Shown here piece by piece: positions 1 to 7,771 of a stretch of 11,461 bases of DNA. Numbering within the stretch: position 1 is the first letter of the stretch; the number at the start of each line of letters is the position of its first letter. Below the pieces are notes generated by a model that worked only from the letters and a program-made list of their open reading frames with translations, made no database searches and was not told the origin of the DNA. The translations under genes were made by a program, and so were the position numbers. The stretch is from Verrucomicrobiota bacterium. Its GTDB lineage: Bacteria > Verrucomicrobiota > Verrucomicrobiia > Chthoniobacterales > UBA10450. The stretch covers positions 1 to 11,461 of the forward strand of contig QHON01000044.1 of NCBI GenBank assembly GCA_003218815.1. Direction: 5' to 3'.

Positions 1-71
1 CGTTCGGCAAAAAGAACGCCGCAAGTAAGTCCCGAGACGCCGGCACCCACGATTGCTACTCGACGCTCCAT
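1..71 (-). CDS. FAD-dependent oxidoreductase, N-terminal fragment (cut by window edge)
   Basis: Translating the minus strand from the ATG at 71-69 gives 23 residues before the window ends. They begin MERRVAIVGAGVSGLTCG and continue into a hydrophobic helix. This is the first beta strand, the GxGxxG dinucleotide-binding loop (GAGVSG) and the following helix of an FAD Rossmann fold, placed at the very N-terminus as in D-amino-acid oxidase, amine oxidase and ThiO-type flavoproteins. The subfamily cannot be told from so little; the closest resemblance from memory is to the D-amino-acid oxidase (DAO) superfamily. The gene runs off the left edge and is divergent from mqnC, 50 bases away, so the two probably share a short bidirectional promoter region. 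The flavoprotein call is fairly secure. The substrate is unknown. Confidence 0.7.
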   Translation of the reverse strand, partial: MERRVAIVGAGVSGLTCGVLFAE

Positions 72-105
72 CAGAATGATCTACGTGCAATGAGTTACCG
101 CGTCA

Positions 106-113
106 TATAAAAT
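106..113 (+). promoter_or_regulatory. possible -10 element of mqnC
   Basis: TATAAAAT at 106-113 contains a good -10-like hexamer (TATAAA, 106-111). No convincing -35 is visible 16-18 bases upstream. If the element is used, transcription would start around 118, only a few bases before the mqnC ATG at 122, so the message would be leaderless or nearly so. This agrees with the lack of a Shine-Dalgarno sequence before that ATG. It is inferred from sequence only. Confidence 0.3.
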
Positions 114-121
114 AGCCGGCA

Positions 122-1213
122 ATGGTTTCGCTAAATCGAGATGCGTTGAGGGAAAAAGTTCTCGCGGGTGAACGGATTTCGGGTGGAGAAGCGCTCGAAT
201 TATCGCATTGGCCGCTGGAGGAATTGGGCGCTCTGGCAAATGCGCGGCGGGACTTGGCAAAGTCGAGAAGCTACGGCGGACGCGGCCGTGAGATCGTCAC
301 TTACATTGTCGATCGAAACATTAATTACACGAATGTCTGCAATGTGTACTGCAAATTCTGCGCGTTTTATCGAACCGAAAAAGATGAAGATCATTATGTG
401 CTTTCGTTCGAGCAGATCGATCGGAAGCTCGATGAACTTTCGGCGAAGGGCGGGGTTCAAATCCTGATGCAGGGTGGACATCATCCGAAACTGCCATTCC
501 GGTGGTATGTCGATCTTTTGCAGCACATCCGGGCGAAATATCCGCACATCAATATCCACGGATTCAGTCCGCCGGAATTCCAGCACTTTGCGGAAACTTT
601 CCGGATGCCCCTGCGTGAAGTGATTTCCGAATTTAAAAACGCGGGGCTGGGCTCCATTCCGGGTGGCGGCGGCGAAATTCTGGTTGATCGCGTGCGCAAG
701 AAGATTTCGCCGCTGAAAATTAACAGCGATCAATGGCTGGAAGTGATGCAAGTCGCGCACGAGCTCGGGTTGAGATCGAGCGCGACGATGATGTTCGGTC
801 ATGTCGAGACGATTGAAGACAGGATCGAGCATTTGCAGCGCATCCGTGATCAGCAGGATCGCAGCGGCGGATTCACCGCCTTTATCTGCTGGACGTTTCA
901 ACCGCAGCATACTGTTCTGAAGGTGGAGCACCCAACTGGCGTGGTGGAATATTTGCGGACGCAAGCCCTCGCCCGGATTTTCCTGGATAACATCGACAAT
1001 GTGCAAAGCTCCTGGGTAACGCAGGGGGCGGGGATCGGGCAGATCGCGCTCAAATACGGTGCGAACGATTTCGGATCGGTGATGATGGAGGAGAATGTCG
1101 TAAGCAGCGCCGGGACCACATTTCGGCTAAACGCCGCAGAGATTGAATCGCTCATTCGGGACGCCGGCTACGAACCGCGCCGGCGAAATAACTGGTACGA
1201 GCTTTTGAACTAA
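122..1213 (+). CDS. mqnC: Cyclic dehypoxanthinyl futalosine synthase (radical SAM, MqnC)
   Basis: MqnC cyclises dehypoxanthinyl futalosine in the futalosine route to menaquinone, using a radical from S-adenosylmethionine. The 363-residue protein is full family length. The radical SAM cluster motif CxxxCxxC is Cys73, Cys77 and Cys80 (in CNVYCKFCAFYR). A glycine-rich stretch follows at about 117-120 (QGGH), then the family-typical SIPGGGGEIL at about 178-187 and a TMMFGHVET segment at about 222-230. The PGGGGEI block and the tail after TFQPQHT favour MqnC over the related aminofutalosine synthase MqnE, which shares the radical SAM core. The ATG at 122 gives the normal N-terminus and no Shine-Dalgarno precedes it. 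No other menaquinone gene lies in the window, so the pathway genes are scattered, as is common for this route. It indicates menaquinone respiration without the classical MenFDHCEB pathway. Confidence 0.93.
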   Translation: MVSLNRDALREKVLAGERISGGEALELSHWPLEELGALANARRDLAKSRSYGGRGREIVTYIVDRNINYTNVCNVYCKFCAFYRTEKDEDHYVLSFEQIDRKLDELSAKGGVQILMQGGHHPKLPFRWYVDLLQHIRAKYPHINIHGFSPPEFQHFAETFRMPLREVISEFKNAGLGSIPGGGGEILVDRVRKKISPLKINSDQWLEVMQVAHELGLRSSATMMFGHVETIEDRIEHLQRIRDQQDRSGGFTAFICWTFQPQHTVLKVEHPTGVVEYLRTQALARIFLDNIDNVQSSWVTQGAGIGQIALKYGANDFGSVMMEENVVSSAGTTFRLNAAEIESLIRDAGYEPRRRNNWYELLN

Positions 1214-1270
1214 AAACGGCGGCCGAGTAATTTATCGACAAACTGCCCGCTTCCCCGGAAAAATCTTGCC

Positions 1271-1300
1271 TTGACACTGCCTTCTTCTTTCCGATATAGC
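1271..1300 (+). promoter_or_regulatory. sigma70-type promoter for bamA-skp
   Basis: A perfect -35 hexamer TTGACA lies at 1271-1276. An AT-rich -10 candidate (GATATAGC) follows at 1293-1300, giving TATAGC with an 18-base spacer or ATATAG with 17. Transcription would start near 1307 and leave a leader of about 40 bases before the bamA ATG at 1348. It is the best promoter match I found in the window, and it lies in the 134-base gap between mqnC and bamA, which holds no other recognisable element. Activity is inferred. Confidence 0.5.
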
Positions 1301-1347
1301 CGCCTGTCCGGCGTGGGTTTGTTGCGCGGGACTGCGTTTCTTAACCT

Positions 1348-3675
1348 ATGAGACATTTTTCCGGATGGATGCGCCGCCCGCCGTTTGCAACCTGGGCCGC
1401 GTTCATTTGCGTATTGCTTGCCGCGGTATCGGCTCGAGCACAGGGCCCCCAAGCGCAGGGGCCTCCCATCATCCGGTCGATCGACGTGCAGTACACGGGG
1501 CCAGGGACGGTGAGCAAGGAGCGGATTCTCGCGCATATGCGAACCAGGGTGGGTCAGCCCTACTCCGATCAAGTGGTCGAGCAGGACATCGAGGCTCTTT
1601 ACAAGACCGGCTCCATTCTAAACGTTCGCATCTTCGCTCAGCCGGAAGGCGACGGCGTGAAGGTAACCGTGGCAGTGCAGACTCGTTCGATCGTGCGCGA
1701 GATCGAAATCAATGGAGCCGAAAGGATCAAAGCGAAGAGGCTTCGCAAGGAAATCAAATTAAAACTCAACCAGCCGGTGAACGAGGAGCAGCTGGAGGAA
1801 GCGCGCCAGAAAATCATTGAGGTCTATCAGGCCAAGGGCTTCACGGACATCGACGTAAAGTACCGTGTCGATGCGATTGACGAAAAACGAGGCACCTCGC
1901 GGGTAGTCTACACAATCAACGAAGGGGTCAAGGGCGCCGTGCGCAGGATTCGTTTCGAAGGCAACGAGCACTTCAGCGAGAGAGTGCTGCGCAAGCAAAT
2001 GAAAACGAAAGGCAAGACGCTCATTTCGTTTTTCGATAAATCCGGCCGGCTGGAAGAGACGCAGTTGCAGCAGGATCTGGACAGCATTCGTGAGTGGTAT
2101 CAGAACCACGGTTACATTGACGTAGAAATTAAAGACGTGCGTAGGGAACGGTCCGAGAACGGTCCGATGATCATTACGATCGTGATCGCGGAAGGCCCGC
2201 AATATCACGTGAACAAGGTTTTGATTTCGGGAGAGAAGGTAACGACGGAAGAAAAGATTCGAGCATTGTTGAAAATGAAGGAGGGCAGCGTCTATTCGCC
2301 GAAAGCGCTGCACGACGATGCGAAGGCGCTTGCGGATGCCTACGGCAGTGGCGGTTATGTCGATCTTGTGATTTTGCCGGAAGGTACGCCGGCTGGTCCT
2401 GCTCGGGTCGACGTGCATTATAAAATCGAAGAAGGCGACCGCTCGTTTGTACAACGAATCAACATTGCCGGTAACACGCGCACCAAGGACAAGGTCATTC
2501 GCCGCGAAGTTTTGGTCGCACCCGGCGATGTCTTTAACACGGTTCGGGTAGATACCACCAAGAAGCGCCTCGAGAACCTGGGCTATTTTGCGAAGGTCGA
2601 AACTTATCCCGAAGATACAGATATCGCCGGCCGCAAAGATCTTACCATCCTCGTACAGGAGAAGCGGACAGGGTCGTTTAGCTTCGGCGGCGGATTCAGC
2701 ACGATCGACAAGCTGGTCGGCTTCGCGGAACTCACCCAGGGCAACTTCGATTTAATGAACTGGCCGGGACTCACCGGCGCTGGTCAGAAGTTTAGACTGC
2801 GTGTCCAGTATGGCACGGAACGCAAGGATTTCATCCTCGCATTAACCGAACCCTATTTCCTCGATCGCAGGCTGTCCCTGGGTGGTCAGCTTTTTTTTAC
2901 GGAGGCCAACTACTTGAGTACGGACTATGACCAGCGGAATTACGGATTTTCTATCGAGGCACGCAAACCGATCAACGCATACCTGTACGCGACCTTGGGT
3001 TACCGTTTGCAGGACATCGACATTTACAACGTTTCCACAAGCGCGCCGGAAGCGATCCAGCAGTCAAAGGGTTCGACCGTGGAGAGCGAGATTTTGACCA
3101 GTCTTGTATACGACAGACGTGATAACCCGTTGCTGACCAGGCGTGGGCAACGCGTCGCCCTTTCGCCTTATGTCGCGGGCGGTTTTCTCGGAGGCGACAC
3201 GCAGCTTTACGGAATCGACCTCGAGGGGTCCCAATATTTCCATCTTCCGTGGGATACGATCCTGCTCATCAACGGCGAAATCGCGACCGTCAACACCTGG
3301 GGAAGCGGCGATTTTGTTCCGATTTTCGAACGTCTCTACCTCGGGGGCTCGAACAATCTCCGTGGATTTCCTTACCGCGAAGTCGGCCCACAAGAGAATG
3401 GTGAACCGACCGGTGGCCAATCAATGGCTCGCATGACGATAGAATGGACCTTTCCAATTGTCGAAAAGGCGCGCGGCGCAGTTTTCTATGACACGGGTTT
3501 CGACAACAGTGACGCGTGGTCTTTTGGCTTCAATCATATAGCCTCCGATATTGGCGTCGGAGTTCGACTTGATTTGCCGATCGGCCCGCTCCGGCTGGAC
3601 TACGGGTATCCCCTGCAGCGTGATGGCTACCACGGTGGTGGGCACTTCAATTTTAACGTTGGATATCAATTTTGA
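1348..3675 (+). CDS. bamA: Outer membrane protein assembly factor BamA (Omp85)
   Basis: BamA is the central, essential subunit of the BAM complex that folds and inserts beta-barrel proteins into the outer membrane. The 775-residue product has a signal peptide (hydrophobic stretch about 14-27, likely cleavage after the ARA near 29-31). About five POTRA repeats follow at roughly 41-114, 115-194, 197-284, 286-364 and 367-440. A C-terminal barrel runs from about 441 to 775. The conserved barrel motif (V/L)RGF appears as LRGF at 671-674 in loop 6. The last strand ends NFNVGYQF with a terminal Phe, the usual outer-membrane beta-signal. Length and order match the family. The gene is followed after 55 bases by skp, the same bamA-skp order as in proteobacteria, although lpxD is not next here. 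The ATG at 1348 is the first in-frame start; Met8 is an alternative that would still leave a workable signal peptide. Confidence 0.95.
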   Translation: MRHFSGWMRRPPFATWAAFICVLLAAVSARAQGPQAQGPPIIRSIDVQYTGPGTVSKERILAHMRTRVGQPYSDQVVEQDIEALYKTGSILNVRIFAQPEGDGVKVTVAVQTRSIVREIEINGAERIKAKRLRKEIKLKLNQPVNEEQLEEARQKIIEVYQAKGFTDIDVKYRVDAIDEKRGTSRVVYTINEGVKGAVRRIRFEGNEHFSERVLRKQMKTKGKTLISFFDKSGRLEETQLQQDLDSIREWYQNHGYIDVEIKDVRRERSENGPMIITIVIAEGPQYHVNKVLISGEKVTTEEKIRALLKMKEGSVYSPKALHDDAKALADAYGSGGYVDLVILPEGTPAGPARVDVHYKIEEGDRSFVQRINIAGNTRTKDKVIRREVLVAPGDVFNTVRVDTTKKRLENLGYFAKVETYPEDTDIAGRKDLTILVQEKRTGSFSFGGGFSTIDKLVGFAELTQGNFDLMNWPGLTGAGQKFRLRVQYGTERKDFILALTEPYFLDRRLSLGGQLFFTEANYLSTDYDQRNYGFSIEARKPINAYLYATLGYRLQDIDIYNVSTSAPEAIQQSKGSTVESEILTSLVYDRRDNPLLTRRGQRVALSPYVAGGFLGGDTQLYGIDLEGSQYFHLPWDTILLINGEIATVNTWGSGDFVPIFERLYLGGSNNLRGFPYREVGPQENGEPTGGQSMARMTIEWTFPIVEKARGAVFYDTGFDNSDAWSFGFNHIASDIGVGVRLDLPIGPLRLDYGYPLQRDGYHGGGHFNFNVGYQF

Positions 3676-3730
3676 ACAAATCTAAATAGTTGCAGTCTAA
3701 CGCGGTTCCAACGACCGTTACCTCTGTTTT

Positions 3731-4372
3731 ATGAAGAAGCTTCTCTCTACAATCCTGGCTTTAACGCTCGCGTTACCACTTGCGGTTTTCGCTCAGGGCA
3801 CACTTAAAATCGGAACAGTCGATATGCAGCGCGCGTTTAAAGAATATAGCAAGACCAAGGACGCGGAAGCGAAAATCAATGACGCCAAAAATGCGGCCAA
3901 GAAAGAATACGATGATCGCGCGGAATCCTACAAGAAGGCGCTGGATGAAATCAACAACCTGAACAAGCAGCTCGATGCTCCAGCCTTAAGCGCCGATGCC
4001 AAGACACAAAAAGCAAAGGAGCGCGACGATAAGATCTCTAACATCAAGAATATGGAGCGGGAAATCAGTGAGTTCCGTCAAACCCGCGAACGGCAGCTAC
4101 AAGAACAAGCGATGCGCATGCGCGAAGGTATCGTGAAAGAAATCACCGACATCGTAATGGACAAGGTCAAAACCAACCACATGGACCTGGTATTTGACAG
4201 GTCGGGCATGAGCCTGAATGGAGTGCCTGTTGTAATGTACGCCCCTGATAATGTCGATTTTACCAGCGATATCATTACCGTTCTAAATAAACCCGGCCGC
4301 AGCACCGCGATTTCAACCGAGAGGATCTCGGCGAGTCCATCTGCGACGCCGGCGAGAGCTTCGAAACCTTAG
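3731..4372 (+). CDS. skp: Periplasmic chaperone Skp/OmpH family protein
   Basis: Skp holds unfolded outer-membrane proteins in the periplasm and hands them to BamA, in line with its place directly behind bamA. The 213-residue precursor has a clear signal peptide (MKK, then a hydrophobic core to about residue 20, likely cleavage after FA near 20-21). The first mature strand is LKIGTVDMQRAF, the typical OmpH/Skp opening. A long charged, Lys/Glu/Ala-rich coiled coil runs from about 40 to 135 and would form the tentacle arm. A last strand region (SGMSLNGVPVVMYAPD) closes the trimerisation body. A tail rich in Ser, Thr, Ala and Pro follows from about residue 190 and is longer than in the Escherichia coli protein. 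No Shine-Dalgarno is obvious. It probably shares the bamA transcript, which ends at the hairpin 25 bases downstream. Confidence 0.9.
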   Translation: MKKLLSTILALTLALPLAVFAQGTLKIGTVDMQRAFKEYSKTKDAEAKINDAKNAAKKEYDDRAESYKKALDEINNLNKQLDAPALSADAKTQKAKERDDKISNIKNMEREISEFRQTRERQLQEQAMRMREGIVKEITDIVMDKVKTNHMDLVFDRSGMSLNGVPVVMYAPDNVDFTSDIITVLNKPGRSTAISTERISASPSATPARASKP

Positions 4373-4396
4373 TTTAATTTCGGCACGTCAGAAATC

Positions 4397-4425
4397 CACG
4401 CGAGCCACAACTCGCGTGTCTTTTT
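4397..4425 (+). terminator. Intrinsic (Rho-independent) terminator of bamA-skp
   Basis: A perfect 8-bp stem, CACGCGAG (4397-4404) with CTCGCGTG (4411-4418), encloses the six-base loop CCACAA and is followed at once by TCTTTTT (4419-4425). The GC-rich stem and T-tract are a standard intrinsic terminator, placed 25 bases after the skp stop. It ends only 7 bases before the first possible start of the next gene, so that gene needs read-through, its own promoter, or a later start. Confidence 0.9.
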
Positions 4426-4432
4426 CGTACAG

Positions 4433-5344
4433 GTGAAGAGCCGGCGGGCAAGTCGGGAAGCAAAGATATGCGGGCGGTTGCAAGCCGCGAACGCTCCGAT
4501 TGGATTTTCAGGGCAGATTGCGAGAACCGGATTTCGCGGAAAACAGTCGGCTACGATCGTTCTTCTTCTGCTTCTGTCTTTCGGCTCCCGCTCAGCCGCG
4601 GCGAATTGGCAGTCAACCCTTACTAAAGCTCCGCCCGGCGATTTCCCAGAGCTTCGGCCTCTCCGTGCAACTTATCGTTTTGGCTGGTCTGGATTGACGG
4701 CTGCCACCGGAGAAGTCCATTTTACAAAAACATCCGAAGGCAAGTTTCAACTCGACGGAACAGGGCGGACGATCGGCTTCGTCCGCGCCTTATGGAAACT
4801 GGATGTGAATTACCGTGCGCTCGCCCATGCGGAAAAGTTGCGCCCAGTCGAGACGTTGCAAACAGAGGATTATCGATCAAAGAAAATCGTTACTCATCTC
4901 ACCTTCACAAATAATGGGGTCAGTCGCGCAAGAACAGAAGGCCAAGGTGGCTCTGCCGGCACGAAGACGCGCGAATTCAGTTTTCCGAACCTGTTCGATT
5001 TGCATTCGGCGATGCTTTATCTTCGAAGCCAGCCATTGTCGGATCGGAGCACGTACCGTGTCGTCGTTTATCCCGCCACGTCTGCATATCTTGCTACCGT
5101 CACCGTGCTGGGCCGGGAAAAAATCTCGGTCCGCGCTGGCACCTACAATGCGATAAAAATTGATCTGCAGCTCAACCGGATTGGTAAAAAGTTTGATTTG
5201 CAGCCACATCGGAAATTCCGGCGCGCCACGATCTGGGTCTCGGATGATACCGATCGAATCCTGCTTCGTATCGAGGCACAAGTTTTTGTCGGCACGGTTT
5301 TCGCTGAACTACAGTCGGTGCGTTTCGACAGCGCAAAGTCGTGA
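4433..5344 (+). CDS. Secreted DUF3108 domain protein
   Basis: The product (303 residues from the first GTG) has a hydrophobic signal core at about 41-50 (TIVLLLLLSF) and a likely cleavage site after SAAA near 57. A mature beta-rich domain follows from about residue 75 (LRATYRFGWSGLTAATGEV). The opening strand, the later SKKIVTHLTF and GREKISVRAGTYNAIKI segments and the closing IWVSDDTDRILLRIEAQVFVG resemble DUF3108, a periplasmic or outer-membrane-associated family without a defined biochemical role. The start is uncertain. GTG at 4433 leaves an unusually long basic stretch of about 40 residues before the signal core, no in-frame ATG exists in the region, and TTG at 4478 (codon 16) is an alternative. 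A role in envelope biogenesis is only guilt by neighbourhood. The family call is from pattern memory and moderately sure. Confidence 0.7.
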   Translation: MKSRRASREAKICGRLQAANAPIGFSGQIARTGFRGKQSATIVLLLLLSFGSRSAAANWQSTLTKAPPGDFPELRPLRATYRFGWSGLTAATGEVHFTKTSEGKFQLDGTGRTIGFVRALWKLDVNYRALAHAEKLRPVETLQTEDYRSKKIVTHLTFTNNGVSRARTEGQGGSAGTKTREFSFPNLFDLHSAMLYLRSQPLSDRSTYRVVVYPATSAYLATVTVLGREKISVRAGTYNAIKIDLQLNRIGKKFDLQPHRKFRRATIWVSDDTDRILLRIEAQVFVGTVFAELQSVRFDSAKS

Positions 5345-5347
5345 CGC

Positions 5348-5363
5348 GATCGCAATAGCGATC
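5348..5363. other. Small hairpin between convergent genes, possible weak bidirectional terminator
   Basis: GATCGC (5348-5353), loop AATA, GCGATC (5358-5363) form a perfect 6-bp stem in the 44-base gap between the DUF3108 stop and the stop of the leftward PG-binding gene. No T-tract follows on either strand, so it does not meet the usual rule for an intrinsic terminator. It may still mark the meeting point of the two transcripts. Confidence 0.3.
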
Positions 5364-5388
5364 CCATGAACATTCCAAACTCGACGAC

Positions 5389-6126
5389 CTATTCAGGAAT
5401 CCAGTCGCCTCGCACAGGCGGCTCGGGCCGAGGACGGAGACGCTGGCGGAACGGATTGAAGGTCGGTGCACGCGCCCGCGGCAACAACTGGAGTGCGGCA
5501 AGTGTTTCCAAATCGAACCGGCCCGTAACCGGAAGTCCTGTCCGCGCTTGATAGGCGCGCAGCGAAAATTCCATGGCTGGTCCATATATGCCGTCGATCT
5601 CACCGCGATAGAGGCCACGACGCGCCAGCGCTATTTGTGCGGAGAGCACGAGATTGCGTTGCACATCGGGCAGCGCACTCTCGTATGGAGTTCCAGCAAA
5701 GAGTAGTCCTGGTGAAGCGCCAGGGACCACAGGATTTGATGGATAGAGTTGTCGATCTTGCGGCGGGTTGGAGAAAGGCTGCACTGGCGCGGTGGCAGGT
5801 CCAGCTGTTTCGCCGGACGATTCTGCTTTGGGGACGGCACCGGGGCTTGGCGATGGGCTAACCTTCACCGTCGGCTGTCCAGGCGCAGAAGAATTAATTC
5901 TTAGTGAACGAAGCGTTTCACTATTCAGCTCACCGTTCACCTCGAGTCCATTGCGAATTTGATAGCGGCGAATCGCCGCCGATAGATTTGCGTTCGTCTC
6001 CCCGGTTATCTCACCATAATAGAAGCCTTGGTCTTTTAGCGCCTGTTGCACGCTTTCGATCATTTGATCTCCTCGCACCAGCGCAACCGATCCGAGAAGA
6101 ACAAGCACGACCACTTTAGCTTTCAT
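5389..6126 (-). CDS. Secreted protein with two peptidoglycan-binding (PG_binding_1) domains
   Basis: The 245-residue protein starts with a short signal peptide (MKAKVVVLVLLGSVALVRG, cleavage near residue 19). It has two peptidoglycan-binding type-1 repeats. The first, at about 22-76, includes VQQALKDQGFYYGEITGETN and AAIRRYQIRNGLEVNGELN. The second, at about 155-214, includes ALARRGLYRGEIDGIYGPAM and LRAYQARTGLPVTGRFDLET. Both keep the hallmark pattern of a helix, the GxYxGEIDG-type turn, an F/Y-Q helix and G-LxVTG. A Pro/Ser/Ala-rich linker of about 75 residues joins them, and the tail is Arg/Pro-rich. No catalytic domain is visible, so it is probably a wall-anchoring or targeting protein. 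It lies 37 bases behind the amidase gene on the same strand, which suggests they work together on the wall, and it is the last gene of the leftward UBact-proteasome block. Confidence 0.85.
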   Translation of the reverse strand: MKAKVVVLVLLGSVALVRGDQMIESVQQALKDQGFYYGEITGETNANLSAAIRRYQIRNGLEVNGELNSETLRSLRINSSAPGQPTVKVSPSPSPGAVPKAESSGETAGPATAPVQPFSNPPQDRQLYPSNPVVPGASPGLLFAGTPYESALPDVQRNLVLSAQIALARRGLYRGEIDGIYGPAMEFSLRAYQARTGLPVTGRFDLETLAALQLLPRARAPTFNPFRQRLRPRPEPPVRGDWIPE

Positions 6127-6163
6127 CCCCGTTTTGGTTTTGACGCCACGACTTCTTGCTTAT

Positions 6164-6973
6164 TCAGCGTTTAGCCGACCCGGTCGCCGCCACTGCTGAT
6201 TGACGCTCCTTTAAAGCGTTGCGATAACGGACAATTCCGTCGCTAACCGCTGCGGCAATTTGCTCGCGATAATCCTCGCTCGCCAGCCTTGAAATATCCT
6301 CTTTGTTGGTGAGAAATCCTCCTTCGATCAAAACAGCGGGTGCAGTCACATTTTCGATTACAAAAAACTGCTTGGCCTTTGTCCCCCGATTAAGTGCCTG
6401 CGTGCGGGCGACCAACGCTTCCTGAATAAATCCCGCGAGGCTTTGACTTTCCACGTTCGGCGATTCAGGAAGTGCTCGCAATAAGGAAGGCAACCACGAA
6501 GTCACGAATGATCCGGGAGTCATTTGATGGGCGGCATAATAGGTTTCCACTCCACTTGAAACCGGCTGATTGTCTTCGTTAAAATGGATGCTGATAAAAA
6601 TGCAGTCACTGACGCGATTGGCGAATGTTGCCCGATCTGCCAGCGACACGTAAGTGTCGCCCAGCCGCGTCATTACGGTCGCGATTCCTTCCGCCTCCAA
6701 CAAGCGATCGACGCGGTGGGCCACGTCCAGGGTCAAATCTTTTTCAAGCACGCCGCCGCACATTGCGCCGGAATCCTGTCCGCCATGCCCAGGATCAAGA
6801 ACTACGACCGCGAACGGCCCCGGCATTGCAGAAGGTTGTGCCATTCTCAACCGAGCGGATTGCGGTTTCGGCATCCGCTGCATCCAGACAAAGGATGCGA
6901 TCATCAGGAATAACCCGATCAAGGCTAGTATGTTTCGAACGGCTTGTCTCATTGGTGCTCTTCGGGCGAACAT
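6164..6973 (-). CDS. N-acetylmuramoyl-L-alanine amidase (Amidase_3, AmiC-like)
   Basis: This zinc amidase cuts the bond between N-acetylmuramic acid and the L-alanine of the stem peptide, as in daughter-cell separation and wall recycling. The 269 residues contain an N-terminal hydrophobic segment (about 13-30), which is a signal anchor or signal peptide, and one Amidase_3 domain from about 54 to 251. The expected zinc ligands are His63 (DPGHGG), Glu77 (LEKDLT) and His130 (ISIHFN), with the catalytic Glu217 in VLIEGGFLTN, so it should be active. There is no AMIN domain, and wall targeting may instead come from the PG-binding protein encoded just downstream. The ATG at 6973 is supported by GGAGAG at 6976-6981, one of the few clear ribosome sites in the window. 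It begins 18 bases after the prcA stop, so cotranscription with the proteasome genes is likely. Confidence 0.93.
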   Translation of the reverse strand: MFARRAPMRQAVRNILALIGLFLMIASFVWMQRMPKPQSARLRMAQPSAMPGPFAVVVLDPGHGGQDSGAMCGGVLEKDLTLDVAHRVDRLLEAEGIATVMTRLGDTYVSLADRATFANRVSDCIFISIHFNEDNQPVSSGVETYYAAHQMTPGSFVTSWLPSLLRALPESPNVESQSLAGFIQEALVARTQALNRGTKAKQFFVIENVTAPAVLIEGGFLTNKEDISRLASEDYREQIAAAVSDGIVRYRNALKERQSAVAATGSAKR

Positions 6974-6975
6974 TT

Positions 6976-6981
6976 CTCTCC
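6976..6981 (-). promoter_or_regulatory. Shine-Dalgarno site of the amidase gene
   Basis: On the minus strand GGAGAG lies directly before the amidase ATG at 6973-6971, with only AA between, so the GGAG core is four bases from the start. It fits inside the 18-base gap after prcA. It decides the start at 6973 over Met8 (6952) and shows that this gene is initiated on its own rather than only by coupling to prcA. Confidence 0.6.
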
Positions 6982-6991
6982 ATATTTTAAT

Positions 6992-7771
6992 CTAATCGTG
7001 AATCAACGCGCGTAGCTCCTTATCCATCAACGCACGATAACGAATTCCCCGGCTCGGATCTCGCTCGAGGATCCCTGCTTCGATTCCGGTGTTGGCGAGC
7101 TGTTCCCGTCGATATTTTTCAACCGCCGTGCGCACTGGCATTTCCTTGGTGTCGCCAGTCTGTAAAGCCATCTGTCCGACGCTCCACGCGTCGAGGGCGG
7201 ATTTCAGCGCCGCTTCAAAACCGGTGTCCGGAGCATGTTCGGCTTGGAGAAATGATTCCATTAGCTCCCTCGATTGCCGTGTCCCGCTGAGCGCGGCGAA
7301 ATCGTTCCGCGCTTGGGCGAAGGTGGCGCCGCTAGTTGCAATCTCGCCATCGTACTCTACCCGCAGAAACAGATCTTCTTCGGGACGTTCTCCGACCTCC
7401 GCAAAGAGCATCCGCGCCAGATACGGCGCGCCATAAACTTGTTCGAACGCGCTCTTCATCACCGGACTGAGCGAATAATGGACCAGCCGCCGCAATGAAA
7501 CATCCGCCGCCGAGCGCGTGAAACCCTCCGTACTGGCCAGCTCGATAGCTGCCATACGCAACCGCTCAATGTCTCCCGGATGACCAATCGCGCCCATGGC
7601 GATGCGATTATAAATTTCGAAAATTTTCTGCCGCGTCTGACCGAGTGTGAGGAATAAAATGCCGTCGCGATAACCCAACGCCGCAATCGGACTCCCCGAA
7701 GCGAGCTGCGCTTCGATGTACTCGCGACGGTTCGCGATTGCTTCAACCCAACGATACGGTTCTTCGATCAT
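6992..7771 (-). CDS. prcA: 20S proteasome alpha subunit
   Basis: PrcA forms the two outer heptameric rings of the 20S core, gating substrate entry and docking the ATPase ring. The 259-residue protein has an N-terminal segment of about 25 residues followed by the proteasome fold: GSPIAALGYRDGILFL (about 26-40), QKIFEIYNRIAMGAIGHPGD (about 48-67) and IERLRMAAIELASTEGFTRS (about 68-87). This is the same order as actinobacterial PrcA, with its SVVALAY...GGVLFVAEN, KISELYDRVGFAAVG and LRRGGIQFADTRGY blocks. It has no catalytic Thr, as expected for an alpha subunit. Its ATG overlaps the prcB stop by 4 bases (ATGA), which implies translational coupling and fits equal production of the two ring types. 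The C-terminal part from about 165 is poorly conserved and ends LIHD. Bacterial proteasomes outside Actinobacteria are patchy and usually travel with Pup or UBact. Confidence 0.9.
   Translation of the reverse strand: MIEEPYRWVEAIANRREYIEAQLASGSPIAALGYRDGILFLTLGQTRQKIFEIYNRIAMGAIGHPGDIERLRMAAIELASTEGFTRSAADVSLRRLVHYSLSPVMKSAFEQVYGAPYLARMLFAEVGERPEEDLFLRVEYDGEIATSGATFAQARNDFAALSGTRQSRELMESFLQAEHAPDTGFEAALKSALDAWSVGQMALQTGDTKEMPVRTAVEKYRREQLANTGIEAGILERDPSRGIRYRALMDKELRALIHD

Noticed and set aside
200..1006. 268-residue minus-strand open frame
   Set aside because: It is antisense to the radical SAM gene mqnC, with no motif or signal of its own.
1214..1347. Terminator or small gene between mqnC and bamA
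   Set aside because: I found no stem followed by a T-run and no plausible short frame, only the promoter-like pair at 1271-1300.
1759..2454. 231-residue minus-strand open frame
   Set aside because: It is antisense to the POTRA region of bamA; its composition mirrors the opposite codons and it has no recognisable domain.
5172..5618. 148-residue minus-strand open frame spanning the convergent junction
   Set aside because: It overlaps both the DUF3108 gene and the end of the PG-binding gene in the wrong frame, with no family resemblance.
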